A stretch of 64,000 nt of DNA from Tenebrio molitor (lineage: Eukaryota; Arthropoda; Insecta; Coleoptera; Tenebrionidae): contig NC_091046.1 in the NCBI RefSeq assembly GCF_963966145.1, forward strand, positions 36,208,001 to 36,272,000, given 5' to 3'. Of the stretch, positions 22,141 to 33,767 are shown one piece after another. The first letter of the stretch is position 1. Every line of letters begins with the position of its first letter. The position numbers and the translations under genes were made by a program. The notes below the pieces were generated by a model, which was not told the origin of the DNA, made no database searches, and saw only the letters and a list, made by a program, of their open reading frames with translations.

Positions 22141-23473
22141 ATGACTTTATGTAGAATGTGCTTATTTAAAGTAGAACCTTCTAATTGCAAAAATGTCTTC
22201 ACACATGGCAGAAACAACGAATTAATCTCAGACATGATAATGAATTTTGCATATGTAGAAGTAAGGAATATAAAAAAATATACATTTAGTTATACTTATT
22301 GTATTGTCTCGTTTCAGATATTTGAAGATGACAGTTTATCAAAACTAATATGTTTGAGTTGCATTGAAAAATTAATTGCAACTTATGATTTCAAAGATTT
22401 AATTGTAAACTCAGACACACAGTTAAGACTACAAAATGATATGTTTGAAAAACCTGATGATGAGATGCAAGAATCATGTAGTGTTAGCCAACCTGATGAA
22501 GAAAGTAATTTTGAATTCCAGTGTCAACCAGCCACTTTTATAAAATGTGAAGAAAAAGAAAATGACAATGGAGTAAATTTTAAAAAGGAAGATGATGTGT
22601 TAAATCAAAAGAATGTTGATGTCATAAATGATAAATCTAAGAAACTAAAAGGTAGAAGTAAAATGTTTAAATGTGATCAGTGTCAAAAGACATTTAAAAA
22701 TAGGTATAGTTTGATATCACATAAAGCTATACATACAGGATCATTTCCCCATAGTTGTGATGTGTGCAATAAAGGATTTCCAACTAATTGGGCAATGAAT
22801 GTTCATAGGCGAGTGCATTTTGAAGAAAGACCATTTCAATGTGAAAACTGTGATAAATCGTTCAAGTATGGCAATTAATTTACCAGTACATATTGAATAA
22901 TCATAAATTTACAGGGCTAAGAGTGGATTAATAGTACATAGAAAAATTCACCAGGGAATAAAGCCCCATCAATGTAAGATATGTGGTAAAACATTTGTGC
23001 AAATAGGTGGACTACATGCTCATCGGTATACTCACACAAAGGAAAAACCACTAGTTTGTGAATTTTGTGGTAAACACTACACTTCTAAACGAGCACTTCT
23101 ACAGCATTTAAGGATTCATAAAAATGAACCTGATCAGCCTTGTCCCACTTGTGGGAAGTTATATTCAGGTATTTATAATTTAAAAAGGCACATGAAAATT
23201 CATTCTGGACAAAGACCCTACTTCCAATGTCAAATTTGTGATAAAAAATTTACAATAAAAGGAAGTCTCAACATTCATATGAGGATTCATGATGGAGTGA
23301 AACCATATTCTTGTCAATTGTGTGGAAAAAAGTTTACTCAAGCTAATTGTGTTACTAGACATATGAGGATACATACTGGGGATACTCCATATCCCTGCAC
23401 AATTTGTGACAAAAGTTTTTCCTATTCCCACCATCTTTTAAAGCATGTCAAGAAAGAGCATTCAGGAAGCTAA
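22141..23473 (+). CDS. ZAD C2H2 zinc-finger protein 3 of 3
   Basis: Exons 22141-22260, 22318-22865 and 22915-23473 give 408 residues. ZAD Cys pairs are in CRMCLFKVEPS and ICLSCIEKL. Nine C2H2 fingers run from FKCDQC to PCTICDKSFSYSHH. Its last fingers (FTQANCV, FSYSHHL) match gene 1, whereas its middle fingers match gene 2, a mosaic pattern suggesting gene conversion or ordered duplication. AATAAA is at 23682-23687, and the convergent acidic-protein gene ends 277 bp beyond the stop codon, so the two 3' ends nearly meet. Confidence 0.95.
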
Positions 23474-23749
23474 ACAAGATTGTAAAATATGACTGGCATT
23501 AAAAAGCGCATAAAAATTTTGCATTTTTAATGTACCTTCTCGCTCATACCTAAGAGGCACCATTTAAAAAAAAAAATGAAGTTATCTTTTACATTGGGAA
23601 AATTAATAACAATTTCTAAAAAAACAAATTTATTGTGATCAGCCTTCCAATGAATAGAACAGTAGTAATAATGATACACGCAATAAAAATGGAATTCTAT
23701 TTAGTAAATAACAGAACTTTCATTTAACAGTAATTAAAAAAAATATCAT

Positions 23750-26700
23750 TTATGTCATTTTCTTAACAGACCAGCCAGATGACATTTTAGTAGACGGTTT
23801 TAAGGAAAGAGACTTCACATTTTCGTTTGTTGCTACTTTCTTCTTTAAATATTTAGAAACTATCATCTCATCTGATTCTTCATCTAACAAAACCAATTTT
23901 GAATGTTTTCGTTTCCTGTTTTTTTTCTTTTCAATTGTATCTTTCCTTGTTTCTGAAATTTCAGGCAGCATGTTTTCAATACTGTCCGATTCACTGAAGA
24001 AGTTTTGTTTCTGCTTCTTATTTAATGATTTCTTCTGACTTTCGTCCGGTTTTACTTCTTTTTTTAGGTGTGAACTCTCATTTTTAGAATCTGTTTTCTG
24101 TTTGATTTGCGCATTCTCTGTAGATTCCTCCGCCCCAAAAGCTTCTTCAATGTTATGTCTGCTTGAGTGGAAAAGTTTATGTTTTCGATTTTTTTTACGT
24201 CTAACTTTTTTCTTCATGACTTCATCGTTATCGCAACTATTTAAGGCAACTTCCGTGTTCTTATTTCCCTTTGTTGCAGTAACCACATCATCGGGAATTT
24301 CTTCTTCTTCGACTTTATGTTTTTGATTTTTCTTGGGACTAACTTTTTTCTTCCTTACTTCATCGCTATCGGAGCTGTCTAAGGCAAAGCTCTTGTTCAT
24401 CTTTGTTGTAACTACCACATGATCAGGAGTTTCTTCTTCAACATCACTTTCTTCGCATGCGTCATCAGTACTTATTTCTGAGCAGCTCGAATTCTCTTCA
24501 TCGTCGGGTTTCCAAGTGATGTCATTTTCATCATAGTCATCAAAGGACGATGAAAATATTCTTTCCAAAGTTACAGAACAATCTCCTACAGAACTTAAGT
24601 TAACATCATTGTCTGTTTCTTGATCATCTGATTGCTCTACTTGTTCTTCTTCAACTGAGTTTTCTTCATCCTCCGACTGATTTTTTCGTTTTTTATTTGG
24701 ACTATTTTCTTTTTTTCTTGGAGATTCTTGTGAAACATCATCCGACTCCATAGACACAAGAGACTTTCGTTTTTTACAAGGACTATTTTTTTCTTTGGCA
24801 ACTGGTAGAGAACCTTTTGGTGATTTTTTCTGAATATTTTGCGGTGATTGTTCTGCGTTTTCACCCTCTTCAGATTGTTGGGATAATTCCAAAGTGTAAC
24901 TGGCGTCATGGCAAATTTTGCGCCTCTTACTTCCTCTTTGAGGTTCCGCTTCTTTGTCTAAAACATCAGCAGACAAAGAAATTTCGACCGATTCTGTTCT
25001 CTCCGCGTTGTCAGTCTCAGTATCCGACAACTGACCAATATACTCCAACGATACGTTTATCGAAACGTCTGATTTGTTGGTAATGCCCGCACAGAATAAA
25101 TCAACAACTTTGTGAATTTGTCCGCTCAAACGTTTCTCATCCTCGCCCGCTTTTATAGTTTCAGTCAAAACAATGGACTTGTTCTGTGAACGTCTCTTTA
25201 ATTTTTGTTGACCAATGGACTTTTCATCAACTGTTTCATTTTCAGGATCAGCAATGCTCCTGTCAATACTTCTATTGTTTACGTTGTCTTGAGAATCAGA
25301 CTCAACTTCAGAGTTAACATTTTTAATGACATTTGCATCATTATTAGATGTAAAAACTTCACCATCTCTTTCACTATCGCTCAATTCGATTACTACTTCA
25401 TCAGAATCTGAGTCGCTGTTCTCTTCTTTTAGTTGATCCTTGAGCATAATTAAAGAATATTTGGAATCTATGGATCTATCAAATGTGTTTGTTTTCTTGG
25501 ATGTGTTTTTATTTGTCGCCAAAATCTCGTCGTCGCTCATACTGTGCATCTTTGTTCTCACTCTTTTCACGGGAGAGTTGTAGCTGACATCGCCTTCAGC
25601 AACAACAAACTCTTCCTTATCCGAATCTGTATCACACAGATTTATCTCGATGTCTTGTTTTGACCCCTCATGTTTTTCGTCGGAAGCTTCATCACAATCT
25701 GAAATTTCTACATCTATTTCAATTTCATTGTCTTCATGTCCGTTAGTATTTTTGCTTCCACTTGATGCCACAAGTAATCGAGGTTTATTGTGATTACGTG
25801 GTGTATTCTGACCAGTTACACCTGTAGTGATTGAAAGTTCTGTTTCAGAAATTTCCAGGACAGATGATAATTCAATTGTATCACAAACATCAGTCTTATC
25901 GATTACTTTAGAACTTTCCTCGACTTTCAATACATTTTGTTCATCAGTAGACTTTTGCGTCCCTTGCTTTTCTTCCACATTTTCTAACTGTGTTTCCTGC
26001 AAGACGTCTGGTCGATTTACTTTCTCAACTAAGTCTTCTTGGATTTCACTTGTACCGCTTGGATTATTTTCTTCAACTAACATCTTCTCACTTAAACTTG
26101 CTTCATCTCGATTAGAAGTTGGTTCACTGTGATCAGAAAGACTTTTAGGTTCTGCAACATCTTCCAGTTTATGTTTCATTTTGTCGTTATCGGTTTTTGT
26201 TGTTGAGCTAATCTCTTTTGCAAGTTCTTCTGTTTTATTACTGGGGGGAACTTCATCAGGCTCCAACGACAAAGTAATGTCGTTGCTAGGACTATCTATC
26301 TGAAAATCATCTTTATCGGAAAAATCTAAACTGGCAGTCGCACCTTCACTAGACAATTGTGGCATGTCTTTTTGACGTGGAGTTTTCGTTTCTCTTATCA
26401 GACTTTTATTCTCATCAACTTTCGATGGTGATTTTATTAAATTCTTTGTGGGTGAGACCAGAGTCTCTCCGGCTTTTTTTGGCGATTTCATTAGATTCTT
26501 TGTGGGTGACAGCAGAGTTTCTCCGGCTTTTTTTGGCGATTTTATTAGATCCTTTGTGGGTGAGAGCAGAGTTTCTCCGGCTTTTGTCTCCTCACTTCTT
26601 GACATGTTATCGCATCCCAGTTCTGTGGTTTTGTTTTCCTCAGTTCCTTCTGCTGGTTCAACTTGAGAAATTTGTTCATCTACAGAAATATCGTGTTTAT

Positions 26701-28202
26701 TATTTCTCTCTTTATTTTCCACATTAAATTCAGTGGATTCATTTTCTAAATTTTCACCTGCTTTTTCTACTTCATCGGTAATTTTATCCGCATAAGTGTC
26801 TTCTTTGTTTTGTTCTGGTGTCAGAGTTGTTTTAAGTTGAATTTCTTCTCTTAAACCCTCTGCAACTTCGTCTGTTACTTTTTTAGCAACTTCTAGCTTC
26901 TCCTGTACTTCTATTGGATCTACATCGACATCCATTGGCTCGCAATCATCTTTTTGAACCAAAGACTTTTCATCTGGAGAATTGTTTTCTTTGTTATTGA
27001 AGTTATTTATATCGTCATTTTTACCATCGCTTTCCACAACAGAAGAGGAGAGTTGCAAACGAAAGGAATTTTCAGATGTACCCAATTCCGAAGCGTCTCC
27101 ATCAGCGTTCTTTACTGTCGAGATACCGACTTTCTGAGTTTCAGAATCCGACTCTTGCAGATTATCAAGAGATTTTTCTAGGTCGATTTTATTTTTAGAA
27201 GAAGCAACATTGCTTGCTACTTTTGCTGATTCCTCAACATCTTTAGTGGCGGTTTCTGCCGATTCAACTTGTAACGCAGATGGTACATTATTTTCTTCAG
27301 GAGCCTGTTTAATTTGCAACTCTTCTTTGTTATCAATTTGATTTTCACTGATGGAGTTAGACTTTTTCTGTGGGCTCGTCTCCTCTTCTGTAAGACTAGC
27401 TTCATTAATTATACTCAGATCGAAGTCGATTTTTGGGATTTCGGATTTCTTTTTCTTGATTGAATGAACTTTAGAATCTGTTGCTGTTGGCGAATCATTT
27501 TCTTTGTTGTCTTCTTCAATTGACTCCAAGGTCACATTCACCGAATCAGATGATGGTGATTTTTTAACTGGAGTGCTCGCTAGTACTACGTTACGGGAAT
27601 CAACATTTTTAAGATTGGATTCCGTACCATTGACGTCGCTCTTTTTTGTCAAAGAACTAGTACGAGATCTTGTAGCTTTCTTTACCGGTTCATTATCTTT
27701 ACCTTCTGCATCTTCAGAAATAGATTTTCTGAGCCTAGAATTCTTTTTTACTTCTTGCGGTTGCTCTTTAGGTGCAGAAGAACTTCTGGTTTTGAGTTTT
27801 TCAATGGTTTCTTTTTGAGCATCGTCTTCGTTATTTGACGACAATGAACCTGCAATTGGTACCATCAAGATATAATAAAATGTACCGACTACGTAAAGAA
27901 TTTTTAACAATGTCAAATGGTAAATAAATAATCCTACCTCTTCTGGTTTTTATCGTAGACAACACCTTTTTGTTGTCTGCTGGTCCGTCATCTGAAGACT
28001 CTGAAGGTTGAGATAAAGAAGAACGTCTGCCTCTGGTTACTTTTGCTGCAGGCGTTGACACTTCACTAGCTGAATTTCTTCTTGCTATAACTTTTGTGGG
28101 CGCAGGAGAATTGGCGTTACTTATGCGACTCGATCTCCTAAGGGGCGAACTAACGACAGGTTCTTCTTTTTGCAGTTCTCTTACGGGCGTTCTTCTGGGC
28201 AT
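23750..28202 (-). CDS. Large acidic Ser/Lys/Glu-rich protein, probably nuclear
   Basis: Two exons, 28202-27938 and 27849-23750, joined in phase, give 1454 residues. The N-terminus is basic (MPRRTPVRELQ, RRSSRISN, RGRRSSLSQ). The body is low-complexity and very rich in Glu, Asp, Ser and Lys with many acidic runs, resembling CK2-type sites and KKxK nuclear signals. Three near-identical units of 17-18 residues (KAGETLLSPTKNLIKSP type) lie at about residues 510-565 and each contain SPTK/KSP proline-directed sites. The C-terminal third alternates SPRKKE, KKRKN and VEEEEIPDDVV motifs, ending SSGWSVKKMT. No catalytic domain is visible. The composition fits a nucleolar or chromatin-associated scaffold, but the family is not recognised. 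A minus-strand AATAAA at 23629-23634 lies in the 3' region of ZAD gene 3. Confidence 0.85.
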
Positions 28203-29570
28203 TGTTTAGCTGAAATCAAATTTACAAAATTCACTCACTGCAACTAGATAATATGATGTTTTTCTAAGGACGATAAGGATAGTAATTATTTTATATTTAA
28301 GTACATAATGGAGCACATTATATCTTCGTAAAACTTAAGACAAAATTGAATTTGAGGGTAATATTAAAAAAACAAAAAACATTTTCGACCTTTCCACTTT
28401 ATTTAATTGAGAAAACAAACAAATTCCATGACTTATCACAACTAACCTAGAGTAATACTCCTAATTCAGAGATAATACAAAATCTATATTCATATACCTA
28501 CTCTAACAAGCAGTTTTACACTATTTTATGCCTTTTTGATCCCAGAAATTGTACTTCAATTAATTATGATTAATCCTATCATTCTCGTCTCGATATAAAC
28601 AAAATTCCGTTCAATTAATTTTCTTCATTTAAGTGAATCGTATCTTTAACTCGTTTAAGCACACAACGATCATTTAGTTGGTGCTTTTGTAATAAGAATC
28701 GACGAAAATGTTTAGAAAATTATTTGCACATTTAAAAATTTAATACTTGTCCACAGAAGACTAATTTAAATTTCTATTCAAATGATCTGGTGCTTGCCTT
28801 TGTTTCTGTTAACGTATGGCGTAGCTTCATCAACTGTCAAATATTTCGTGAACCAGGAAGTACAGAACGAAAGATTGGAAATGAGCGACCATCAATGAGA
28901 AGTTTTGAAATCGTTGAAAGAGTTCACAAAAAATTAAGGTATGATCAAAATGAAGTTATGTATCTGAGGAATTTGTCAACTAAAATGACGAGCTACGTTT
29001 GGAAATGGGAAAGAACACTACAGCCTGTGCTTTACCACAAATTTATTTAAACACTCGTTATATATTAACCTAATTACAGAGTTGTCGTACCCCCTTATTA
29101 TTATTCTTGGCCTTAGCCAGAAGGTATACGATTATTTATTTTTATAGTAATGTTTCCCTTAAATGTCAATATGAGAAAATGTTTTGGTATCTTAACATTT
29201 TCTGCAACAATTTCATCAAAATGTGTCAATTCATGAAACGCCTAGAACTGCATCTGCCCTTGGAACCCATCTGGCACAAAAACTCTTTTCAATGTCGCTT
29301 TTATTAAAAGATCCTTCTCATTGTTGACAAAAAAGAATGATTTGCGTCTATTAAATTCTGCAGCTGAATTTTCAACTATAGATGTAAGAAATGAATGGTT
29401 TCCAACTTTTGCCTGCAGTTCGGCGTATTTACCTGGTTTAAAGCATTGTCATAAAAGTAGCGGTGACAATTTTGAATTATGTACTAGAATTTAGACCATG
29501 TTCCATTGACATACTTCGGAAATAACCAGCATCAGTTTTTTTTTCTATATAAATAAAACTACTATAGTTT
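28203..29570. other. Intergenic region with a short secretory-like ORF
   Basis: A 38-codon frame at 28782-28898 starts MIWCLPLFLLTYGVASS, which looks like a signal peptide, then stops. Downstream, open segments in shifting frames continue to about 29490 (for example NLITELSYPLIIILGL and FSLLTKKNDLRLLNSAAEF). This could be a decayed gene or a gene with unresolved introns. No family was recognised. Confidence 0.35.
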
Positions 29571-29772
29571 GTCCAGCGAGAGATTGGTTGACATAAAAGT
29601 CACTAAATTATACGTAGAGAAAGGAGTAGCTAACTAACGTAAAATTTGAAATATATCCTTCAAGCAGTAACATTTTTGCCCTGAAATGATGCTATAATTA
29701 ATGTATTCTAGTACATTTTGTAGTGTTGGGCTAATTTAACAAAATTTAAAATCTCCCAATCTTTCGCTGGAC
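29571..29772. mobile_element. CCAGCGAGAG-type MITE, copy 2
   Basis: gtccagcgagagattgg and ccaatctttcgctggac are inverted ends. The interior matches 12329-12534, including gaaatatatccttcaagcag and attttgtagtgttgg. The flanks actata and tactat suggest a TA-type target. Confidence 0.85.
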
Positions 29773-30131
29773 GAAGTTTACTATGTATTTGTCTTTAATT
29801 TTGTGATCCTTCCATATTTTATCGACTCAACAGTAATAGTTATTTTTTTTTATTGGTAACCAATTTTGCTCATTTAAAACACGCCTGAGCGTGTTTAAAT
29901 CGAACTTTAAAAAACGCTCTTTTCCATGGCAACATCGCGCGTTTTCCATGGAAACATCACCAAACTCGAGAGGACCGGAGAAACGTGAAGTCTAAATGTT
30001 AACTCATTTAACATTAAAAAAAAAATAAATCGTAAAGTATTCGTGGATAACTGGTCTTTAAAACACTTGCTCTATTTCGAACACTCCCGCGTGTTTGAAA
30101 GACCTTAATATCCACTTATACTTTAATATAT
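29773..30131. other. Spacer with short repeats
   Basis: It contains the small palindrome cacgcctgagcgtg and a doubled ttttccatggcaacatc / ttttccatggaaacatc phrase near 29930-29960. No gene seen. Confidence 0.4.
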
Positions 30132-30522
30132 GTATAATCTGTTTCAAAATCAAAAATCCACCAACAGTGCATTCTACCTCGAAAATACAACCGACAACGT
30201 CGCCAACTTTTGTTTTTAGTGCGTCTGCAAATGTCAGAAAAAAGCGGGGTTATGAAAGAAAACTGTTGACACACGTTTTGGTCGTAATTCATCGTGTTTT
30301 TTTCTTCTCATTTTATTATTTCACTCAAAAGGTGTGATATGGTAGCTACCACCTTTTGTACATAATAATTATTTTGTATTACGTAAGTAACCTCAACAGT
30401 TCTCAGTAAAATTTTGGCGGGAGGTTAGGCCAACTCAAAAAAATGAAACTTATTAGGGATTTCTTTTTTCCTCCAACATAATTCAACACGTGGTGGATTT
30501 TTGATTTTGAAACAGATTATAC
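30132..30522. mobile_element. MITE with perfect 32-bp TIRs
   Basis: 30132-30163 and 30491-30522 are exact reverse complements, each containing ctgtttcaaaatcaaaaatc or its inverse. The interior has no recognisable coding content. Perfect arms suggest a fairly recent insertion. Confidence 0.9.
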
Positions 30523-30777
30523 ATACTACCGTGTGAGCAACAAGTACTGAATGAGTTGGCAATAAATTCTGGTGATTTTTGGTGACTTTTATGTCATGTT
30601 CCAACGAGAAAACCATTTTATTAATAAAATATTACAAAAACCAAGACGTTTAAATTTGAAGTGTATACCAGCTGTCAATAATATCAATAAAACAAACCGA
30701 AATAGGTACAATTCAGTCTTAAAAATTTTATGTAAATTTTTTTTTTGCCAACTGTAACAGTTATTGTTGCTCACCCT

Positions 30778-30905
30778 GTATATTGTATAAGTGTTTTAGA
30801 TAGCATTTTATCCACGCAAGAATGTTTAAACGCGAGTGCGAACGCAGGAGTGTTTAATAGGTATTCTTAAGTGGATAAAATGCGACTAAAACACGAATGC
30901 AATAT
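30778..30905. repeat. Inverted repeat around attttatccac
   Basis: gtgttttagatagcatttta plus tccac is inverted as gtggataaaatgcgactaaa plus acac, with arms of about 45 bp including mismatches. A further gtggataaaatgc lies near 31053. Confidence 0.7.
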
Positions 30906-31233
30906 AACGTTTTATCCACAATCACAAGCCCAAATTATTATTTAAAATATCACAAAGAATGTTCCTTTTGAAACTCGGTGAAACTCAGAACGTGAGGTGC
31001 TGGTTGCTAAGGTTATTTGTTGTTTATTTGTTCCTAGTGGTTTATTCCACTAGTGGATAAAATGCTAAACGTTGTTCACATTGAGTTGACGCTAACATTA
31101 CATGGGGAAACATTACGAATATCTACGCTATTTTTTTTAAATAAAGTGTACATTGGGAGAATTTTCATTTCCCGTTTTTTTTTTGCAACCAACTGTACAA
31201 TACCTCGATGTGAACGTATTTTTAAAACACACA
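30906..31233. other. Intergenic, nothing recognised
   Basis: Only a solitary half-site of the neighbouring repeat (actagtggataaaatgc) is visible. Confidence 0.4.
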
Positions 31234-31457
31234 TAGTTGACTCAAGTTGCAAAAAACCATTTGTCATTTGCAACAGCATTTTTTTCAAGGTTTTTGAACC
31301 AAATAAAGGCACAAAGAGACCAGAAAATCATAATTTGGATTGAATATTTTCCATACAAGTAAGTACAGTTTTTTAAAGTACATAATTTCAAACGACTAAT
31401 GCCATAAAAATGCTGTTGCAAAGGCAAAGTGGTTTTTTGCAACTTGAGTCAACTTTA
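31234..31457. mobile_element. TTGCAA-type MITE, copy 3
   Basis: It begins tagttgactcaagttgcaaa and ends with its inverse. The interior contains gaaccaaataaaggcacaaa and actaatgccataaaaatgc as in copies 1, 2 and 4. Confidence 0.9.
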
Positions 31458-32358
31458 CCTAAATGGATTGTGGACTTCAAGAAAAAGGTGAAAATGTAAA
31501 AACTAATGATAAAAAGGGTACACTGGTACACACTATTTTTTTTTACGGTGCGTTTAACCACTAAAATTAGTTTATAGAAACAAAAAGATTAAGAATACGC
31601 AATTTGCTCTCAAATTAGTCAATAAGAGTAGAGATGATTTATATAGCACCTACCTTTTCTTTAGTTTTAAAAATTCCAACGATAGTGCGGTTCGCCATTA
31701 CGGTCAAAACCGGTCGAGAATTATCGATGAAATCGAAATAAAACTCGGTTGCAAAATGTTACACAACTGACCAACAAATATTTTACATATTTCTGCCGTT
31801 TTTTCTTATAAAATCGGAAGGAATCAATTGTTCGTAAATCTATACCTACCATTACCGGTAGAAAAAAACACGTTTCAACAACGATTTCATTAAATCCTAT
31901 ACCTAACCATAACATAAAAATTGTGGTAAAAATCAGCATATTACCGAAATCTCAGTGCGCAGTTTAAAATCATTTTGTAGGATTAACGACCTGCAGCAAC
32001 GTGGAGTTGCAGAAAAAAATACATTTTTGCACATGCACCGTCATGGGGACAAAATGTCCTTTTTAAATAATCTCATAAGTCAATGATCGTGACATACCTG
32101 GCAGAACACAACAGTAAATATATAGGACACTAAAATCTAATTTAAACGGAAATATACAATTAAACACCGCAAGTTTTTAAAAAAACACCGAAAATTTGCA
32201 ATCACGTGTACGGCTCTGCATAGATGTCGCCTTTTAATTTCGTTTTTCAACGGTCGGTAATCTATCACACACGCACACACGCTACCCCACCATAACCATT
32301 AAAGTAAATAAAAGCAGAGCGCCAATTTGAATTCTGTGTCGGCTCTTGAAAATAAATA
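31458..32358. other. Intergenic, nothing recognised
   Basis: No gene found. A short cacacacgcacacacgc simple repeat occurs near 32268. Confidence 0.4.
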
Positions 32359-32477
32359 ACGTGCGATCGAATCGAATAAAAAAAAAACGAGTTACCTGGA
32401 TTGTGCTATTCTGATGCTTTGATTGGTTCAAACCACCATTTTCGCCTACTCTGATTTTTTTTTATTCGATCGCACGG
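32359..32477. mobile_element. 119-bp MITE with CCGTGCGATC ends
   Basis: Left acgtgcgatcgaat and right attcgatcgcacgg are inverted, with poly(A)/poly(T) runs inside. TA flanks both sides (32357-32358 and 32478-32479). Ends match the larger element at 55691-56067, which still holds transposase coding sequence. Confidence 0.8.
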
Positions 32478-32656
32478 TAGTTACAAAGAAAAGAAATCCA
32501 GGTTTCTAATTCTAAATAAAATTTTGAAAGCAAAGAGTAATATGTATTAATTTTCAAGCGTGAGGCATGTCTACCTAAAGTAAATTCAGGATAGATTGCG
32601 TAGATTGGGTAGGTATTTCAAGGTTAAATAATTTTATTTTTTGGCTATGCGATTAC

Positions 32657-32788
32657 GGGCCGATTTCACCAACGTGAGTTAAATTTAACTACATATTAAA
32701 ATTTACGAAAATATTGTTATGACAATAGGTAACTAATGTAACGAAGGATTTTAATCTAATTCTTAACTGGTGTTGGTGAAACCGGCCT
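32657..32788. mobile_element. GGGCCG-type MITE, copy 1
   Basis: gggccgatttcaccaacgtg is inverted as ttggtgaaaccggcc, with gttaa inside each arm. A second copy with the same core (taacgaag, tattaaaat/attaaaat) lies at 63341-63476. Confidence 0.85.
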
Positions 32789-33767
32789 TTAGTCTTGTAA
32801 ATAGTGACATGTGGGGAACCAACATAATGCCAATTTAGCAATGCTCAATCAATTTTAGCTCACTCCAACGTGAACGGCGTATACTAAACAAATTCTTTTT
32901 GCGTAATTCTATTTTTGTTAACTTTATTGTATGTAGACATCGCCATCCAATTTTTGCGCAAATGCAAGACACATGTGGTATTATGGGAACTGAGCATGCG
33001 CACATGCAACAAGAGGGGAAAATGCAAAGTATGGGATGCCGGACAAAAAACGGTTGAACAAGGAGTTGTTTAGGACTTTAGGGAGCTGTTCTCTGGTCGA
33101 ACCATGACAACATTAACAACCACATCGACAACCATCACAGTTGCTGTTGCTGTTGCTGTCTTGCGTTGAGCGTTGACATCAATAACATGCAAGAGAAAAA
33201 GACAGAACAAAATTTAAAATTAAGACATTTATTGTTTACATTTCAATTCAATATAATATTTCGCAAATACAGTCACCGTCTTGCACTAGAAAAACTTAAA
33301 AGAAAAGAAGACATTTTGAGAGAAAAAGCGATCATTAACAAATGGTATTAACTACGATAAAGAATTTCCCTTGAGAATTTTAAAATTTAAATGTTACCAT
33401 TTAGAACAATTATCATGGTCGCCAACTAAATTTGAAAATGTACTGAAACTGGTTTACACATAAACAATACAAATTATCACGTTCAGGCAGTTGTTTTAAA
33501 TAATTAAAGAAAATTTGAATTTTCCAATGCTCGTTTCTGATTTTAATAGTAATTGTATCTTTTATCTTTATAAATTCTATAGTGCATTTACTTTCGTTGA
33601 ATTTTGGCGGCAGTGGGCAACATACCAACCTAAAACAAATTTAAGTTCTATCAACTATTGAGTGTCAATTTTGATTAAAAAGCCGAAAAATAAGACGAAG
33701 TTTTATTCCGATCACCATTAAATGTATTAAAGTTAATTATTATTTTCAAAATACATCTGGAATAGCA
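32789..33767. other. Upstream region of APP-BP1 homologue
   Basis: No gene or repeat arm recognised. A short ttgctgttgctgttgctgt simple repeat occurs near 33140. The promoter of the NEDD8 E1 gene should lie in the last few hundred bases, without a clear TATA box. Confidence 0.4.

Noticed and set aside
24102..27818. Several plus-strand open frames opposite the large acidic gene
   Set aside because: They are the antisense shadow of a 4.1-kb coding exon with skewed composition.
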